DNA from: Eubacterium sp. CAG:274
GTDB lineage: Bacteria; Bacillota; Clostridia; Lachnospirales; CAG-274
Reading direction: 5' to 3'
DNA: 16,692 nt
NCBI GenBank assembly: GCA_000432155.1
Contig: FR888474.1
Span: 37,967-54,658 of the forward strand
Part shown: piece by piece, positions 1 through 6,576 of the stretch
Numbering within the stretch: the stretch's first letter is position 1
Layout of the letters: every line of letters begins with the position of its first letter
The notes under the pieces: generated by a model
Database searches by the model: none
Told to the model about the DNA's origin: nothing
What the model saw: only the letters and a program-made list of their open reading frames with translations
Translations under genes and position numbers: made by a program

Positions 1-954
1 AATGGAGTTCAGGTTTTTGCTGGCACAGAGGCACTACAAAATGTAGCTATGACAGCTGGTCAAGGCGAAATTGTGATAAATATTCCTCCACCGGTACTTT
101 GGGGAGATTATCCGGAAAAAGAACCAGAGGAGGAAGTTAAAGAAATACCTCCGGAAACTGGTTTTGTTGTTTTAGACAGGGTTGTAATTCCTGAATATGT
201 TGTTGTAAAAGACGGGCCTCCTAGTGGTGGTGGTGATGTTTACTATGTGCCATACAAGGACTATATTAAAAATGTGGCATCAAGTGAAATTTATTCTACT
301 TGGGACGAGGCAGCTATTAGGGCAAATGTCCTTGCTATACAGTCTTTTGTTTTAAACAGGGTTTTTACAGAATGGTACAGAAACAAGGGCTATAACTTTA
401 CTATTACAAATTCTACAAGATATGACCAGGCATTTAACTATGGCAGAACTATATATGAGGATATAAGCATAATTGTAGATGAAATGTTTACCAACTATAT
501 TAAAAGAGAGGGAGAAATACAACCTCTTTTTGCACAATACTGTGACGGAAGAAATGTAGTTTGTCCTAACTGGTTAAGTCAATGGGGTAGTGCTGCTTTG
601 GCTGAACAGGGCTATTCGGCTATGGATATATTAAGGTATTACTATGGTGATGATATTTACCTTGAACAGGCTGAAAGTGTAAGTGGTGTTCCTGTAAGTT
701 TTCCTGGGGAAAATCTTACTATTGGTTTAAGGGGAAATGATGTAAGGACTATACAATCACAGCTTAATACAATATCAAGAACTTATTCGGCTATTCCTAG
801 ACTTGCTGTAGACGGAATATATGGGGAGGCTACTGTGGAAAGCGTAAAGGCTTTTCAGAATATTTTTAATATGCCACAGACAGGAATTGTTGACCTAGCA
901 ACATGGTATCAGATTTCCCAAATTTATGTGGCTTTGGAGAGGTTGGCAGAATAA
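1..954 (+). CDS. SpoIID-like / peptidoglycan-binding protein, C-terminal part (5' end outside window)
   Basis: The frame is open from base 1, so this is the 3' part of a longer gene; 317 residues are visible and the start lies upstream. The first visible residues (NGVQVFAGTEALQ) look like the end of a small beta-sandwich domain of the carboxypeptidase-regulatory type. An acidic, Pro-rich linker follows (about residues 30-70). Residues about 80-215 resemble the SpoIID/LytB-like amidase-enhancer fold: VPYKDYIKNVASSE, then AIRANVLAIQSFVLNR, then CPNWLSQWGSAALAEQGYS. The last 80 residues form a peptidoglycan-binding-1 domain (GLRGNDVRTIQSQLN, then VDGIYGEATVESVKAFQ). This architecture is common in Clostridia and is usually tied to spore cortex or cell-wall remodelling. 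The exact role is not shown here, and no catalytic residues can be assigned. No convincing terminator follows the stop codon. Confidence 0.8.
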   Translation, partial: NGVQVFAGTEALQNVAMTAGQGEIVINIPPPVLWGDYPEKEPEEEVKEIPPETGFVVLDRVVIPEYVVVKDGPPSGGGDVYYVPYKDYIKNVASSEIYSTWDEAAIRANVLAIQSFVLNRVFTEWYRNKGYNFTITNSTRYDQAFNYGRTIYEDISIIVDEMFTNYIKREGEIQPLFAQYCDGRNVVCPNWLSQWGSAALAEQGYSAMDILRYYYGDDIYLEQAESVSGVPVSFPGENLTIGLRGNDVRTIQSQLNTISRTYSAIPRLAVDGIYGEATVESVKAFQNIFNMPQTGIVDLATWYQISQIYVALERLAE

Positions 955-1028
955 AATTTGTATATATTTAATATTGTTTTTTGAGTGTTAGATATAGTAT
1001 AATAATTATGAAATAAATGGAGATTATT

Positions 1029-1057
1029 TTGTTAAGATTGGGAATACTTCTTATATT
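1029..1057 (+). promoter_or_regulatory. Possible sigma-A promoter for the small-protein/GNAT cassette
   Basis: TTGTTA (1029-1034) and TATATT (1052-1057) are separated by 17 bases, which would start transcription near 1064, just before the first GGAGG. An alternative -10 box TATAAT lies at 998-1003 but has only a poor -35 partner (TTGTTT, 974-979). Both candidates sit in very AT-rich DNA, so the assignment is tentative. Confidence 0.35.
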
Positions 1058-1116
1058 AATATATATGGAGGATTCATATGGAAAACAATCAAAAAAACAG
1101 AATGGAGGAGGATACT

Positions 1117-1272
1117 ATGGCAACAGCAACAAAACCTTTAAATCACGCATTTGTTTTAAAGAGTGATAAGGCAGAGGCTTTTTTAAATCAGGATAATAGT
1201 AATTTTAAGAAAGTTATGGAAAAATTTGAAAAATTTACAAATAAGAAATGTCATAGTAAATCTGAAAAGTAA
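1117..1272 (+). CDS. Small basic protein paired with a GNAT gene (possible antitoxin-like partner)
   Basis: A 51-residue protein starting MATATKPLNHAFVLKSDKAE. It is lysine-rich at the C-terminus, has no signal peptide or membrane segment, and contains a likely amphipathic helix (about residues 25-43, FKKVMEKFEKF). I prefer ATG 1117 because GGAGGAGG (1104-1111) sits 5 bases upstream and the encoded upstream extension (MENNQKNRMEEDT) looks featureless. However, ATG 1078 in the same frame also has GGAGG (1067-1071) at 6 bases and would give 64 residues. The stop is only 3 bases from the ATG of the GNAT reading frame, so the two are almost certainly co-transcribed. I do not recognise a named family. 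Small proteins next to GNATs are often antitoxins, but this one does not look like a classic ribbon-helix-helix DUF1778 antitoxin, so the role is inference. Confidence 0.6.
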   Translation: MATATKPLNHAFVLKSDKAEAFLNQDNSNFKKVMEKFEKFTNKKCHSKSEK

Positions 1273-1275
1273 CAA

Positions 1276-1856
1276 ATGTATGGATATAAGTATGGTGAGG
1301 AAATAGATTATTCTATTTCCTTGCTTAATGTTACAGACAGTATATAAAACTGAAAGAGTTTGATTGTGATAATTTTAAACTAAATTATTATATACATAAT
1401 GAAATAATTGTAAATGGACAAGTTAAAAATGAAGATGGATTGATTTTTAAATTTGTTGATGACAAAAAAGATAAAATTATTGCTGTTGTATCTTTAGCTG
1501 CGTCAGCTATTATTCATACTGAAACAAATTATATGGAACTTTTGCCATCGGCTAAAACAGATGTTTTTGCTATTGATAAGAGTTACCAAAAATTGCATTA
1601 TGACAATGAGTCTGAAACGGCTATAGATAGGGAGAACCATTACTATTTTAGTGATTGTATATTGGCTGAAGTTATAAGACATTGTGTTGAAATTTCTGAG
1701 AAAAGTATTTTAGTGAATTTTATACTTTTATATGCAAATAGAGAAAAAATTCGATTTTACGAAAGAAATGGTTTTTTAGAGTTTGAAGAATATATGGAAA
1801 AAGAGAATAAAGCAGAGATTAATGCAAATTTACCTATGTATATGAAATTATGTTAG
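1276..1856 (+). pseudogene. GNAT-family N-acetyltransferase, frameshifted
   Basis: The N-terminus reads in one frame from ATG 1276 (MYGYKYGEEIDYSISLLNVTDSI) and stops at TAA 1345-1347. The rest reads in another frame, open from 1329 to the stop at 1854-1856. The second part has clear GNAT features: AVVSLAASAII strand, VFAIDKSYQKLHYD in the acetyl-CoA motif region, FILLYANREKIRFYERNGF in the C-terminal core, and a PMYMKL ending. The frame change coincides with TATATA at 1341-1346. Removing one TA joins the halves as DSI-KLKEFDCDN and restores one 192-residue protein, a normal length for such acetyltransferases. The downstream frame has no ATG or well-placed SD near its beginning. Thus the gene looks inactivated by a two-base slip, though a sequencing error or reversible slippage is possible. 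GNATs transfer an acetyl group from acetyl-CoA; several encoded beside small partners acetylate aminoacyl-tRNA as toxins. That substrate is not shown here. Confidence 0.75.
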
Positions 1857-1859
1857 ATT

Positions 1860-1893
1860 AAATGGCTACTTTTTTTGAAGTGGCTATTTTTTT
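1860..1893 (+). terminator. Rho-independent terminator after the GNAT cassette
   Basis: TGGCTACTT (1863-1871) can pair with AAGTGGCTA (1878-1886) through nine pairs including two G-U wobbles. Flanking A and T bases extend the stem, and a seven-T run (1887-1893) follows. It lies 4 bases after the GNAT stop and separates the cassette from the mrp promoter. Confidence 0.75.
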
Positions 1894-1901
1894 ATATAGT
1901 T

Positions 1902-1930
1902 TTGACAAAAGAGAATAATTGATGTAGAAT
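1902..1930 (+). promoter_or_regulatory. Sigma-A promoter of mrp
   Basis: A perfect -35 TTGACA (1902-1907) and a -10 TAGAAT (1925-1930) with a 17-base spacer. Transcription would start near 1937, leaving almost no leader for ATG 1942 but a normal leader for ATG 1963, which supports the later start of the Mrp gene. Confidence 0.85.
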
Positions 1931-1962
1931 GGGGAAAGATTATGATAAACGGAGGTAAGAAT

Positions 1963-2790
1963 ATGAGTGATTGCAGTTCATGTCCATCACATGGCAAGTG
2001 TGGAAACGACAGTGGCACTTGTGGTGTAAAGAACAATCCACTTAACAAAGTTAAGCATGTTATTGGTGTTATGAGTGGTAAAGGTGGTGTAGGTAAGTCT
2101 ACAGTTTCTGCCATGTTAGCAAAGGAATTAAAGAAAAAAGGCTACAGCGTTGGTCTTTTAGATGCTGATGTTACAGGTCCTAGTGCTGGTCGTCTTATGG
2201 GTCTTGCTGGAGAAAGAGCTTATGCTCAGAACAATATGATTATTCCAGTTGAAAACAAAGACGGAATTAAGGTTATAAGTCTTAATTTTATGATAGAAGA
2301 TGAAAATCAGCCTGTTGTATGGAGAGGTGCTATGCTTTCTAGCTGTGTTACACAGTTCTGGAACGAAACTCTTTGGGGTGATATTGACTTTCTTATTGTA
2401 GATATGCCTCCAGGAACTGGCGATGTTTCACTTACTGTAATGCAGAGTATTCCTTTAACAGGTGTTGTAATGGTAAGTATTCCTCAGGATATGGTATCTA
2501 TGATTGTAAACAAGTCAATAAACATGACTAAGATGCTTAAAGTTCCTGTATTAGGTGTTGTTGAAAATATGAGTTATATTCTCTGTCCTCATTGTGGAGA
2601 AAAGATTTCTCTCCACGAAAAGAGTTCTGTTGATGATTTCCTTCATATTAACAACATTGAATTACTTGGAGAACTTCCTACAGATATTTCAGTAGCAAAT
2701 ATGGCTAACAATGGTGATGACCAGATTAAGGAAGAAATTGCAAAAGAATTTACTTCAATAACTGATAAAGTTTTAGCTAAAATAAAATAA
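1963..2790 (+). CDS. Mrp/NBP35-family P-loop ATPase, Fe-S cluster carrier
   Basis: A 275-residue cytoplasmic ATPase of the Mrp/ApbC/NBP35 family, which binds and transfers Fe-S clusters to target proteins. The N-terminus has a cysteine cluster (C4, C7, C13, C20) as in NBP35-type members. The deviant Walker A motif GKGGVGKST is at about 39-47, LLDADVTGPS follows, and IVDMPPGTGDV forms the Walker B/switch region. Near the C-terminus, ENMSYILCPHCGEK carries the conserved CxxC that holds the bridging cluster. ATG 1963 is chosen because GGAGG (1951-1955) lies 7 bases before it; ATG 1942 would add seven residues but sits only about five bases from the predicted transcription start. It has its own promoter and is the first gene after the accessory cassette. 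Confidence 0.92.
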   Translation: MSDCSSCPSHGKCGNDSGTCGVKNNPLNKVKHVIGVMSGKGGVGKSTVSAMLAKELKKKGYSVGLLDADVTGPSAGRLMGLAGERAYAQNNMIIPVENKDGIKVISLNFMIEDENQPVVWRGAMLSSCVTQFWNETLWGDIDFLIVDMPPGTGDVSLTVMQSIPLTGVVMVSIPQDMVSMIVNKSINMTKMLKVPVLGVVENMSYILCPHCGEKISLHEKSSVDDFLHINNIELLGELPTDISVANMANNGDDQIKEEIAKEFTSITDKVLAKIK

Positions 2791-2791
2791 A

Positions 2792-2822
2792 AAGTATTAA
2801 ATAACCTTTCTGAACATAAGTT
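2792..2822 (+). promoter_or_regulatory. Weak candidate sporulation-type (sigma-E-like) promoter before the LysM gene
   Basis: AAGTATT (2792-2798) and CATAAGTT (2815-2822), separated by 16 bases, partly match the sigma-E pattern (ATATT-like -35, CATACAAT-like -10). A sporulation promoter would fit the product, but the match is imperfect and this is inference only. Confidence 0.25.
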
Positions 2823-2853
2823 GTATTGTACTATAGTTTCGGGGAGGTTATTT
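2799..2853 (+). promoter_or_regulatory. Inverted repeat enclosing the Shine-Dalgarno of the LysM gene
   Basis: AAATAACCT (2799-2807) is the exact reverse complement of AGGTTATTT (2845-2853). The stem can continue inward through TTTC/GGGG with wobble pairs. The right arm contains the GGGGAGG (2841-2847) that serves ATG 2857. In transcripts coming from mrp the ribosome site would be in the stem; transcripts starting inside the loop would lack the left arm. The T-run after the right arm also makes it a possible weak terminator for mrp. Confidence 0.5.
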
Positions 2854-2856
2854 TTT

Positions 2857-4416
2857 ATGGAAATAAAGACAACCGCTGTTTCAGCTAACAGATTGACAGC
2901 TAGAGAAAATGTGCAGTTTTTACAAGAAGGAGATATTATTGTACCTGATAACAAGCCGGATATTGAAAAAATATTGAGAACTTCCGGAAATGTTGTAATA
3001 GACAGTACAAATATTGCTGATGGTAGATTAAATTACAGAGGTCATATTGCTTTAGATTGCCTCTATTTATCAAAGGGCGAAAATAAAAAATTACATACAA
3101 TGTCTAAGGATATTGAAATTAATGATTTTATAGCTATAAGTGGCATTGAGGAAAATATGTCGCCTAAATTAAAGTGTACTATTGAAAATATTGATACAGG
3201 AATTTTAAATGAAAGAAAGATTAATTACAAAATATCAGGAAATGCTTTTGCTGATGTAAATGAAGTTGTAGAAATTAATGCTGTTTCAAGTATTGATGAT
3301 TTATCTGAAAATCAGCAGAAATTGACTACAATAAAGACTACAAAAAACATTTGTTCAAAAACTGAAAAAATAAATATAAAGGAAGAAGTTGCAATACCTC
3401 CAACTAAATTGCCTATTGATGAAATAATAAGTATTGAACCCACTTTATTAAATACTGAGGCTGTTCCGTCACAGGATAGTGTGAAAATTTCAGGAGATAT
3501 TACAGCATCAATGCTATACACAAGTAATGAAAGTTCTGTGCCAGAGGTTTTTGACATTGACATTCCTTTTGACGGTATGATTGAAACAGAAGATGTAGAG
3601 CCTAATATGGAAATAAATACAGATTTGACAATAACTGATTTTTACTATGATGTTTCAGAAGATGAAAATGGGGAAAACAGAATTGTTAATTTGGAATTTG
3701 TTATAAATGCTTGTATTGAGGCTTATGCAACACAGGAAAATGAGATTTTAGAAGACGCCTATTCTGTAAATAACAATATCACAATGGAAAATGAAACTTT
3801 ATGCTATGACAGAGAGGTGTGCAGAAATAAAAGTCAATGCCCTGTAAAGGATATTGTGTCAATAGACAATGACTGTCCAGCTATGCTACAGATTATAAAA
3901 GCTGTAGGCACTCCATATATTTATGTTATTAGTATTTTTGACAACAAAGTTGTTATTGACGGTGTAATTAATGTGAGCATATTATATGTTACAGGCGATG
4001 ATACAATGCCGGTTTACTGTGCTAATGGTGCTGTTCCTTTTTCTCAGACTGTAGAGGCAAGAGGTGCAGAGGAGGGTATGAAAGCTGATGTGGATTGTGT
4101 ATTATCCCACATTGGTTTTAATATGATTTCTGACAGGGAAGTTGAAGTAAGGTGTGCTTTAAACACAAATACCATAGTTACAGAAAAGATTTGCGCTGTA
4201 TTGGCTACAGATGTAAATATTGAACCTATGGATAGGGCTGTTATAGATGGTATTGCAGCTTTTATAATTTACACAGTTCAAAAGGGAGATACTCTTTGGA
4301 AGTTGGCAAAGAGATTTAATACTACAGTAGAGGATATTTTGGCTGTAAATGACATTGAAAATCCTGATTTAATTTATCCGGGACAAAGACTTATTATTGT
4401 AAAACACATTGATTGA
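2857..4416 (+). CDS. DUF3794 (SPOCS) domain protein with C-terminal LysM, spore-envelope type
   Basis: A 519-residue protein without signal peptide or membrane segments. Three successive regions (about 25-135, 170-290 and 345-455) have the beta-rich look of DUF3794/SPOCS domains; the first begins QEGDIIVPDNKPDIEKILR. The last 48 residues are a clear LysM peptidoglycan-binding module (YTVQKGDTLWKLAKRFNTTV at 472-491, then NPDLIYPGQRLII). DUF3794-LysM proteins are typical of spore-forming Clostridia and are thought to take part in spore coat or cortex attachment, analogous to SafA; that role is family knowledge rather than shown here. ATG 2857 is chosen over the TTG at 2821 because GGGGAGG (2841-2847) precedes it by 9 bases. 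The SD is in a hairpin arm, suggesting controlled expression. The stop codon overlaps the -35 box of the next promoter. Confidence 0.88.
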   Translation: MEIKTTAVSANRLTARENVQFLQEGDIIVPDNKPDIEKILRTSGNVVIDSTNIADGRLNYRGHIALDCLYLSKGENKKLHTMSKDIEINDFIAISGIEENMSPKLKCTIENIDTGILNERKINYKISGNAFADVNEVVEINAVSSIDDLSENQQKLTTIKTTKNICSKTEKINIKEEVAIPPTKLPIDEIISIEPTLLNTEAVPSQDSVKISGDITASMLYTSNESSVPEVFDIDIPFDGMIETEDVEPNMEINTDLTITDFYYDVSEDENGENRIVNLEFVINACIEAYATQENEILEDAYSVNNNITMENETLCYDREVCRNKSQCPVKDIVSIDNDCPAMLQIIKAVGTPYIYVISIFDNKVVIDGVINVSILYVTGDDTMPVYCANGAVPFSQTVEARGAEEGMKADVDCVLSHIGFNMISDREVEVRCALNTNTIVTEKICAVLATDVNIEPMDRAVIDGIAAFIIYTVQKGDTLWKLAKRFNTTVEDILAVNDIENPDLIYPGQRLIIVKHID

Positions 4417-4441
4417 CAAAGAATATATGATGTTGTAAAAT
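4413..4441 (+). promoter_or_regulatory. Sigma-A promoter of queH-ispF
   Basis: A perfect TTGACA (4413-4418) is followed after 17 bases by TAAAAT (4436-4441). The -35 box overlaps the TGA stop of the LysM gene (4414-4416). Start would be near 4448, with the queH ATG at 4467. Confidence 0.85.
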
Positions 4442-4466
4442 TATTGGGTATGCAAAGGAGAAGTTT

Positions 4467-5075
4467 ATGAAGGTAAATTATCAGCTTGTTTTAGATAAAA
4501 AAATAGAAGAATTAAAAGGCACAATTCCAACACTTTTGCTTCATAGCTGTTGTGGCCCTTGTAGCACATATGTGTTGGAATATTTGTCTAAATATTTTAA
4601 AATAACAGTAGTTTACTACAACCCTAATATTTTCCCTCAGGAAGAATATGAACACAGATTGAGGGAACAGAAAAAAGTTGTAGAAAATATGCCTTTTGAA
4701 AATCCTGTAGACTTGATTTTTGAAGATTATCAACACAATGATTTCATTAAAAATATAAAAGGATTGGAAAATGAACCGGAGGGTGGAGCAAGATGTACTG
4801 AATGTTTCAGATTTCGTCTTGAAAAAACTGCTGAATTGGCAAAAGAGAGAAAGTATGACTATTTCACAACTACACTTTCTGTATCGCCACATAAAAATTC
4901 TCAGCTTTTAAACGAGCTTGGAAAAGAAATTGGCGAAAAGTACGGCGTAGAGTACCTTTTTGGAGATTTTAAAAAGCGTGAGGGCTACAAGCGTTCTATT
5001 ATACTTTCAAAAGAGTATGATTTATACCGACAGGAATACTGTGGTTGCGAATTTTCACTTAGAAAGGAAGATTAA
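4467..5075 (+). CDS. queH: Epoxyqueuosine reductase QueH
   Basis: A 202-residue enzyme of the QueH (formerly DUF208) family, which reduces epoxyqueuosine to queuosine in tRNA and replaces QueG in many anaerobes. The conserved cysteines are present: HSCCGPC (C28, C29, C32), GARCTECF (C110, C113) and YCGC (C192, C194); in the family they bind a 4Fe-4S cluster and a further iron. The central TTTLSVSPHKN stretch is also characteristic. The length is normal. AAGGAG ends about 6 bases before the ATG. It has its own promoter, and ispF begins 2 bases after its stop, so the two are translationally coupled. Confidence 0.94.
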   Translation: MKVNYQLVLDKKIEELKGTIPTLLLHSCCGPCSTYVLEYLSKYFKITVVYYNPNIFPQEEYEHRLREQKKVVENMPFENPVDLIFEDYQHNDFIKNIKGLENEPEGGARCTECFRFRLEKTAELAKERKYDYFTTTLSVSPHKNSQLLNELGKEIGEKYGVEYLFGDFKKREGYKRSIILSKEYDLYRQEYCGCEFSLRKED

Positions 5076-5077
5076 CA

Positions 5078-5554
5078 ATGGGATTAAGAGTAGGTTTAGG
5101 TTACGATGTTCACAAATTAGCAGAAAACAGAAAACTCATTATGGGTGGCGTTGAGATACCTTATGAATTAGGTCTTTTAGGTCATTCTGATGCTGATGTT
5201 CTTGTTCATGCTATTATGGACGCTTTAGTTGGTGCTGTAAAGTTAGGAGATATAGGTAAATTATTTCCAGATACAGACCCACAATACAAGGATATAAGTA
5301 GTCTTAAACTTTTAGGCTTTGTAAAAGATAAGGTTTATGAAATGGGCTATAGTATAGTAAATATTGATTCTATTATTGTGGCACAAGCTCCCAAAATGCG
5401 TCCTTATGTAGACCAAATGGAAAAGAATATTGCTGATGTATTAGGTATTAGTGTAGATGATATAAATGTAAAAGCCACTACAGAAGAAGAACTTGGTTTT
5501 ACAGGTAGAAAAGAGGGTATTTCTTCAAAGGCTGTTTGTCTTTTGAGCAAGTAA
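5078..5554 (+). CDS. ispF: 2-C-methyl-D-erythritol 2,4-cyclodiphosphate synthase
   Basis: A 158-residue enzyme of the MEP isoprenoid pathway; it converts CDP-methylerythritol 2-phosphate to the cyclodiphosphate with release of CMP, acting as a trimer. The zinc ligands correspond to D10 and H12 (LGYDVHKL) and H44 (DVLVHAIMDAL). GHSDADVLVH, GDIGKLFPDTDP and the C-terminal KATTEEELGFTGR signature are all present, and the length is full. The SD lies in the end of queH (AAGGAAG). In Bacillus subtilis ispF also lies upstream of cysE, which fits the conserved order; ispD is not next to it here. Confidence 0.96.
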   Translation: MGLRVGLGYDVHKLAENRKLIMGGVEIPYELGLLGHSDADVLVHAIMDALVGAVKLGDIGKLFPDTDPQYKDISSLKLLGFVKDKVYEMGYSIVNIDSIIVAQAPKMRPYVDQMEKNIADVLGISVDDINVKATTEEELGFTGRKEGISSKAVCLLSK

Positions 5555-5583
5555 AATCTTACAATAAATTAATGTAATTTTGG

Positions 5584-5611
5584 TTGACAATATCCTATTT
5601 TATGTTAAAAT
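5584..5611 (+). promoter_or_regulatory. Extended -10 sigma-A promoter of the T-box/cysE operon
   Basis: A perfect TTGACA (5584-5589), a 16-base spacer, then TAAAAT (5606-5611) preceded by a TGT extended -10 element (5603-5605). Transcription should begin near 5618, just before the T-box leader. Confidence 0.85.
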
Positions 5612-5619
5612 GATTGTAT

Positions 5620-5849
5620 ATGTAAAGGCTGAGAAGAAAAAAGTAGTATTTACGGAACGCACAGAGAGGTCGGCAATTTGGTGTGAGCAGACTGCGGGAA
5701 AGAAATACGAAGTGCGTTTCGGAGCTGGTTAAGTGAAACAAAGTAGCTTAACACGTTGACCGCGTTACGGTTTTTGAGTGAGGGTATATCCCTAACTAGA
5801 GTGGAACCACGAAACTTCGTCTCTAATGCAGGCGGAGTTTTATTTTTTT
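5620..5849 (+). promoter_or_regulatory. Cysteine-specific T-box riboswitch leader
   Basis: This untranslated leader has the parts of a T-box. AGTA (5642-5645) forms the 5' side of the specifier loop. GTATTT/AAATAC (5646-5651 with 5703-5708) forms the stem above it. An AGAGAG element (5663-5668) and a GGTG loop motif follow. The 3' side of the loop, GAAGTGCGTTTCGGAG, places TGC (5713-5715), a cysteine codon. The T-box core GAGTGGAACCACG lies at 5799-5811. Its TGGA bulge (5802-5805) would pair with a UCCA tRNA end, as expected for tRNA-Cys with U73. Uncharged tRNA-Cys should stabilise the antiterminator and allow read-through into cysE and cysS. The specifier assignment is by eye. Confidence 0.92.
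5812..5849 (+). terminator. T-box-controlled intrinsic terminator
   Basis: AAACTTCGTCT (5812-5822) pairs with AGGCGGAGTTT (5830-5840) over 11 positions with two G-U pairs, then a T-rich run ends at 5849. The stem starts directly after the T-box core, so antiterminator and terminator would be mutually exclusive. Confidence 0.85.
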
Positions 5850-5865
5850 GAAAGGAGAAATATTT

Positions 5866-6576
5866 GTGATTGGCAGATTATTTTTAATTTTGGTCATTCT
5901 CTTTGTTATTTATGTGGCACTTACAACAGGGGAAGATGTTAAAAATATTAAGAGGAAAGATGCAGCTATAAGAAGCTCTATAGAGGTTATTCTTTATTCG
6001 TCTTTCTGGGCTATGGTATTTCACAGAATTGCCCACAGGTTATACAACCACCGTCTTTTCTTTCTTGCCAGAATTATTTCACAGTTTTCAAGACTTTTAA
6101 CTGGTATAGAAATTCATCCCGGTGCAAAAATAGGAAAAGATGTTTTTATTGACCATGGTATGGGAGTTGTAATTGGGGAAACTGCTGAAGTAGGCAACAA
6201 TGTTACAATATATCAAGGGGTAACTCTTGGTGGTACTGGCAAAGATGTAGGTAAAAGACACCCTACTATTGGTAACAATGTTATGATTGGTTCTGGAGCA
6301 AAGGTTCTTGGCCCAATCAATGTAGGGGATAATTCTAAGATTGGTGCAGGGTCTGTTGTTGTAAAGGATGTGCCTCCATTTACAACAGTTACTGGTGTTC
6401 CAGGTAAGGTTGTAGCTAAAAATGCACCAGAAAAAGAATGTCCGGCTGACTCTTTAGACCAAAAGATTGATGACCCAGTAGGTAGCGAAATTGACGCATT
6501 AACTGCGAGAATAAATGAACTGGAAACCGAACTTAAAAAATGCGAGGAGGAAAGAAACAATTATGAAGCTTTATAA
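5866..6576 (+). CDS. cysE: Serine O-acetyltransferase with N-terminal membrane segment
   Basis: A 236-residue enzyme that makes O-acetylserine from serine and acetyl-CoA, the first step of cysteine synthesis. The catalytic core has left-handed beta-helix hexapeptide repeats with GIEIHPGAKIGKDVFIDHG, GVVIGETAEVG and GVTLGGTGKDVGKRHPTIG, nearly identical to EpsC-type CysE. GTG 5866 is the start: AAAGGAG (5851-5857) lies 8 bases upstream, while an in-frame TTG at 5848 lies inside the terminator T-run. Two departures stand out: the first 20 residues are a hydrophobic helix (IGRLFLILVILFVIYVAL), suggesting membrane anchoring, and the last 30 or so form a charged coiled coil (IDALTARINELETELKKCEE). 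The gene lies under a cysteine T-box and overlaps cysS by 14 bases. Confidence 0.93.
   Translation: MIGRLFLILVILFVIYVALTTGEDVKNIKRKDAAIRSSIEVILYSSFWAMVFHRIAHRLYNHRLFFLARIISQFSRLLTGIEIHPGAKIGKDVFIDHGMGVVIGETAEVGNNVTIYQGVTLGGTGKDVGKRHPTIGNNVMIGSGAKVLGPINVGDNSKIGAGSVVVKDVPPFTTVTGVPGKVVAKNAPEKECPADSLDQKIDDPVGSEIDALTARINELETELKKCEEERNNYEAL

Noticed and set aside
1335..1350. Programmed ribosomal frameshift joining the two GNAT frames
   Set aside because: No slippery X-XXY-YYZ heptamer and no obvious downstream stem or internal SD were seen; a TA-repeat length change explains the break more simply.
5555..5580. Terminator after ispF
   Set aside because: Only an imperfect A/T stem with bulges can be drawn, with no GC core and no proper T-run; it is not supportable by eye.
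5720..5775. tRNA-like fold between the T-box stem I and the T-box core
   Set aside because: The stems belong to the T-box stem II/III region; no anticodon arm, T-loop or CCA-type end is present.
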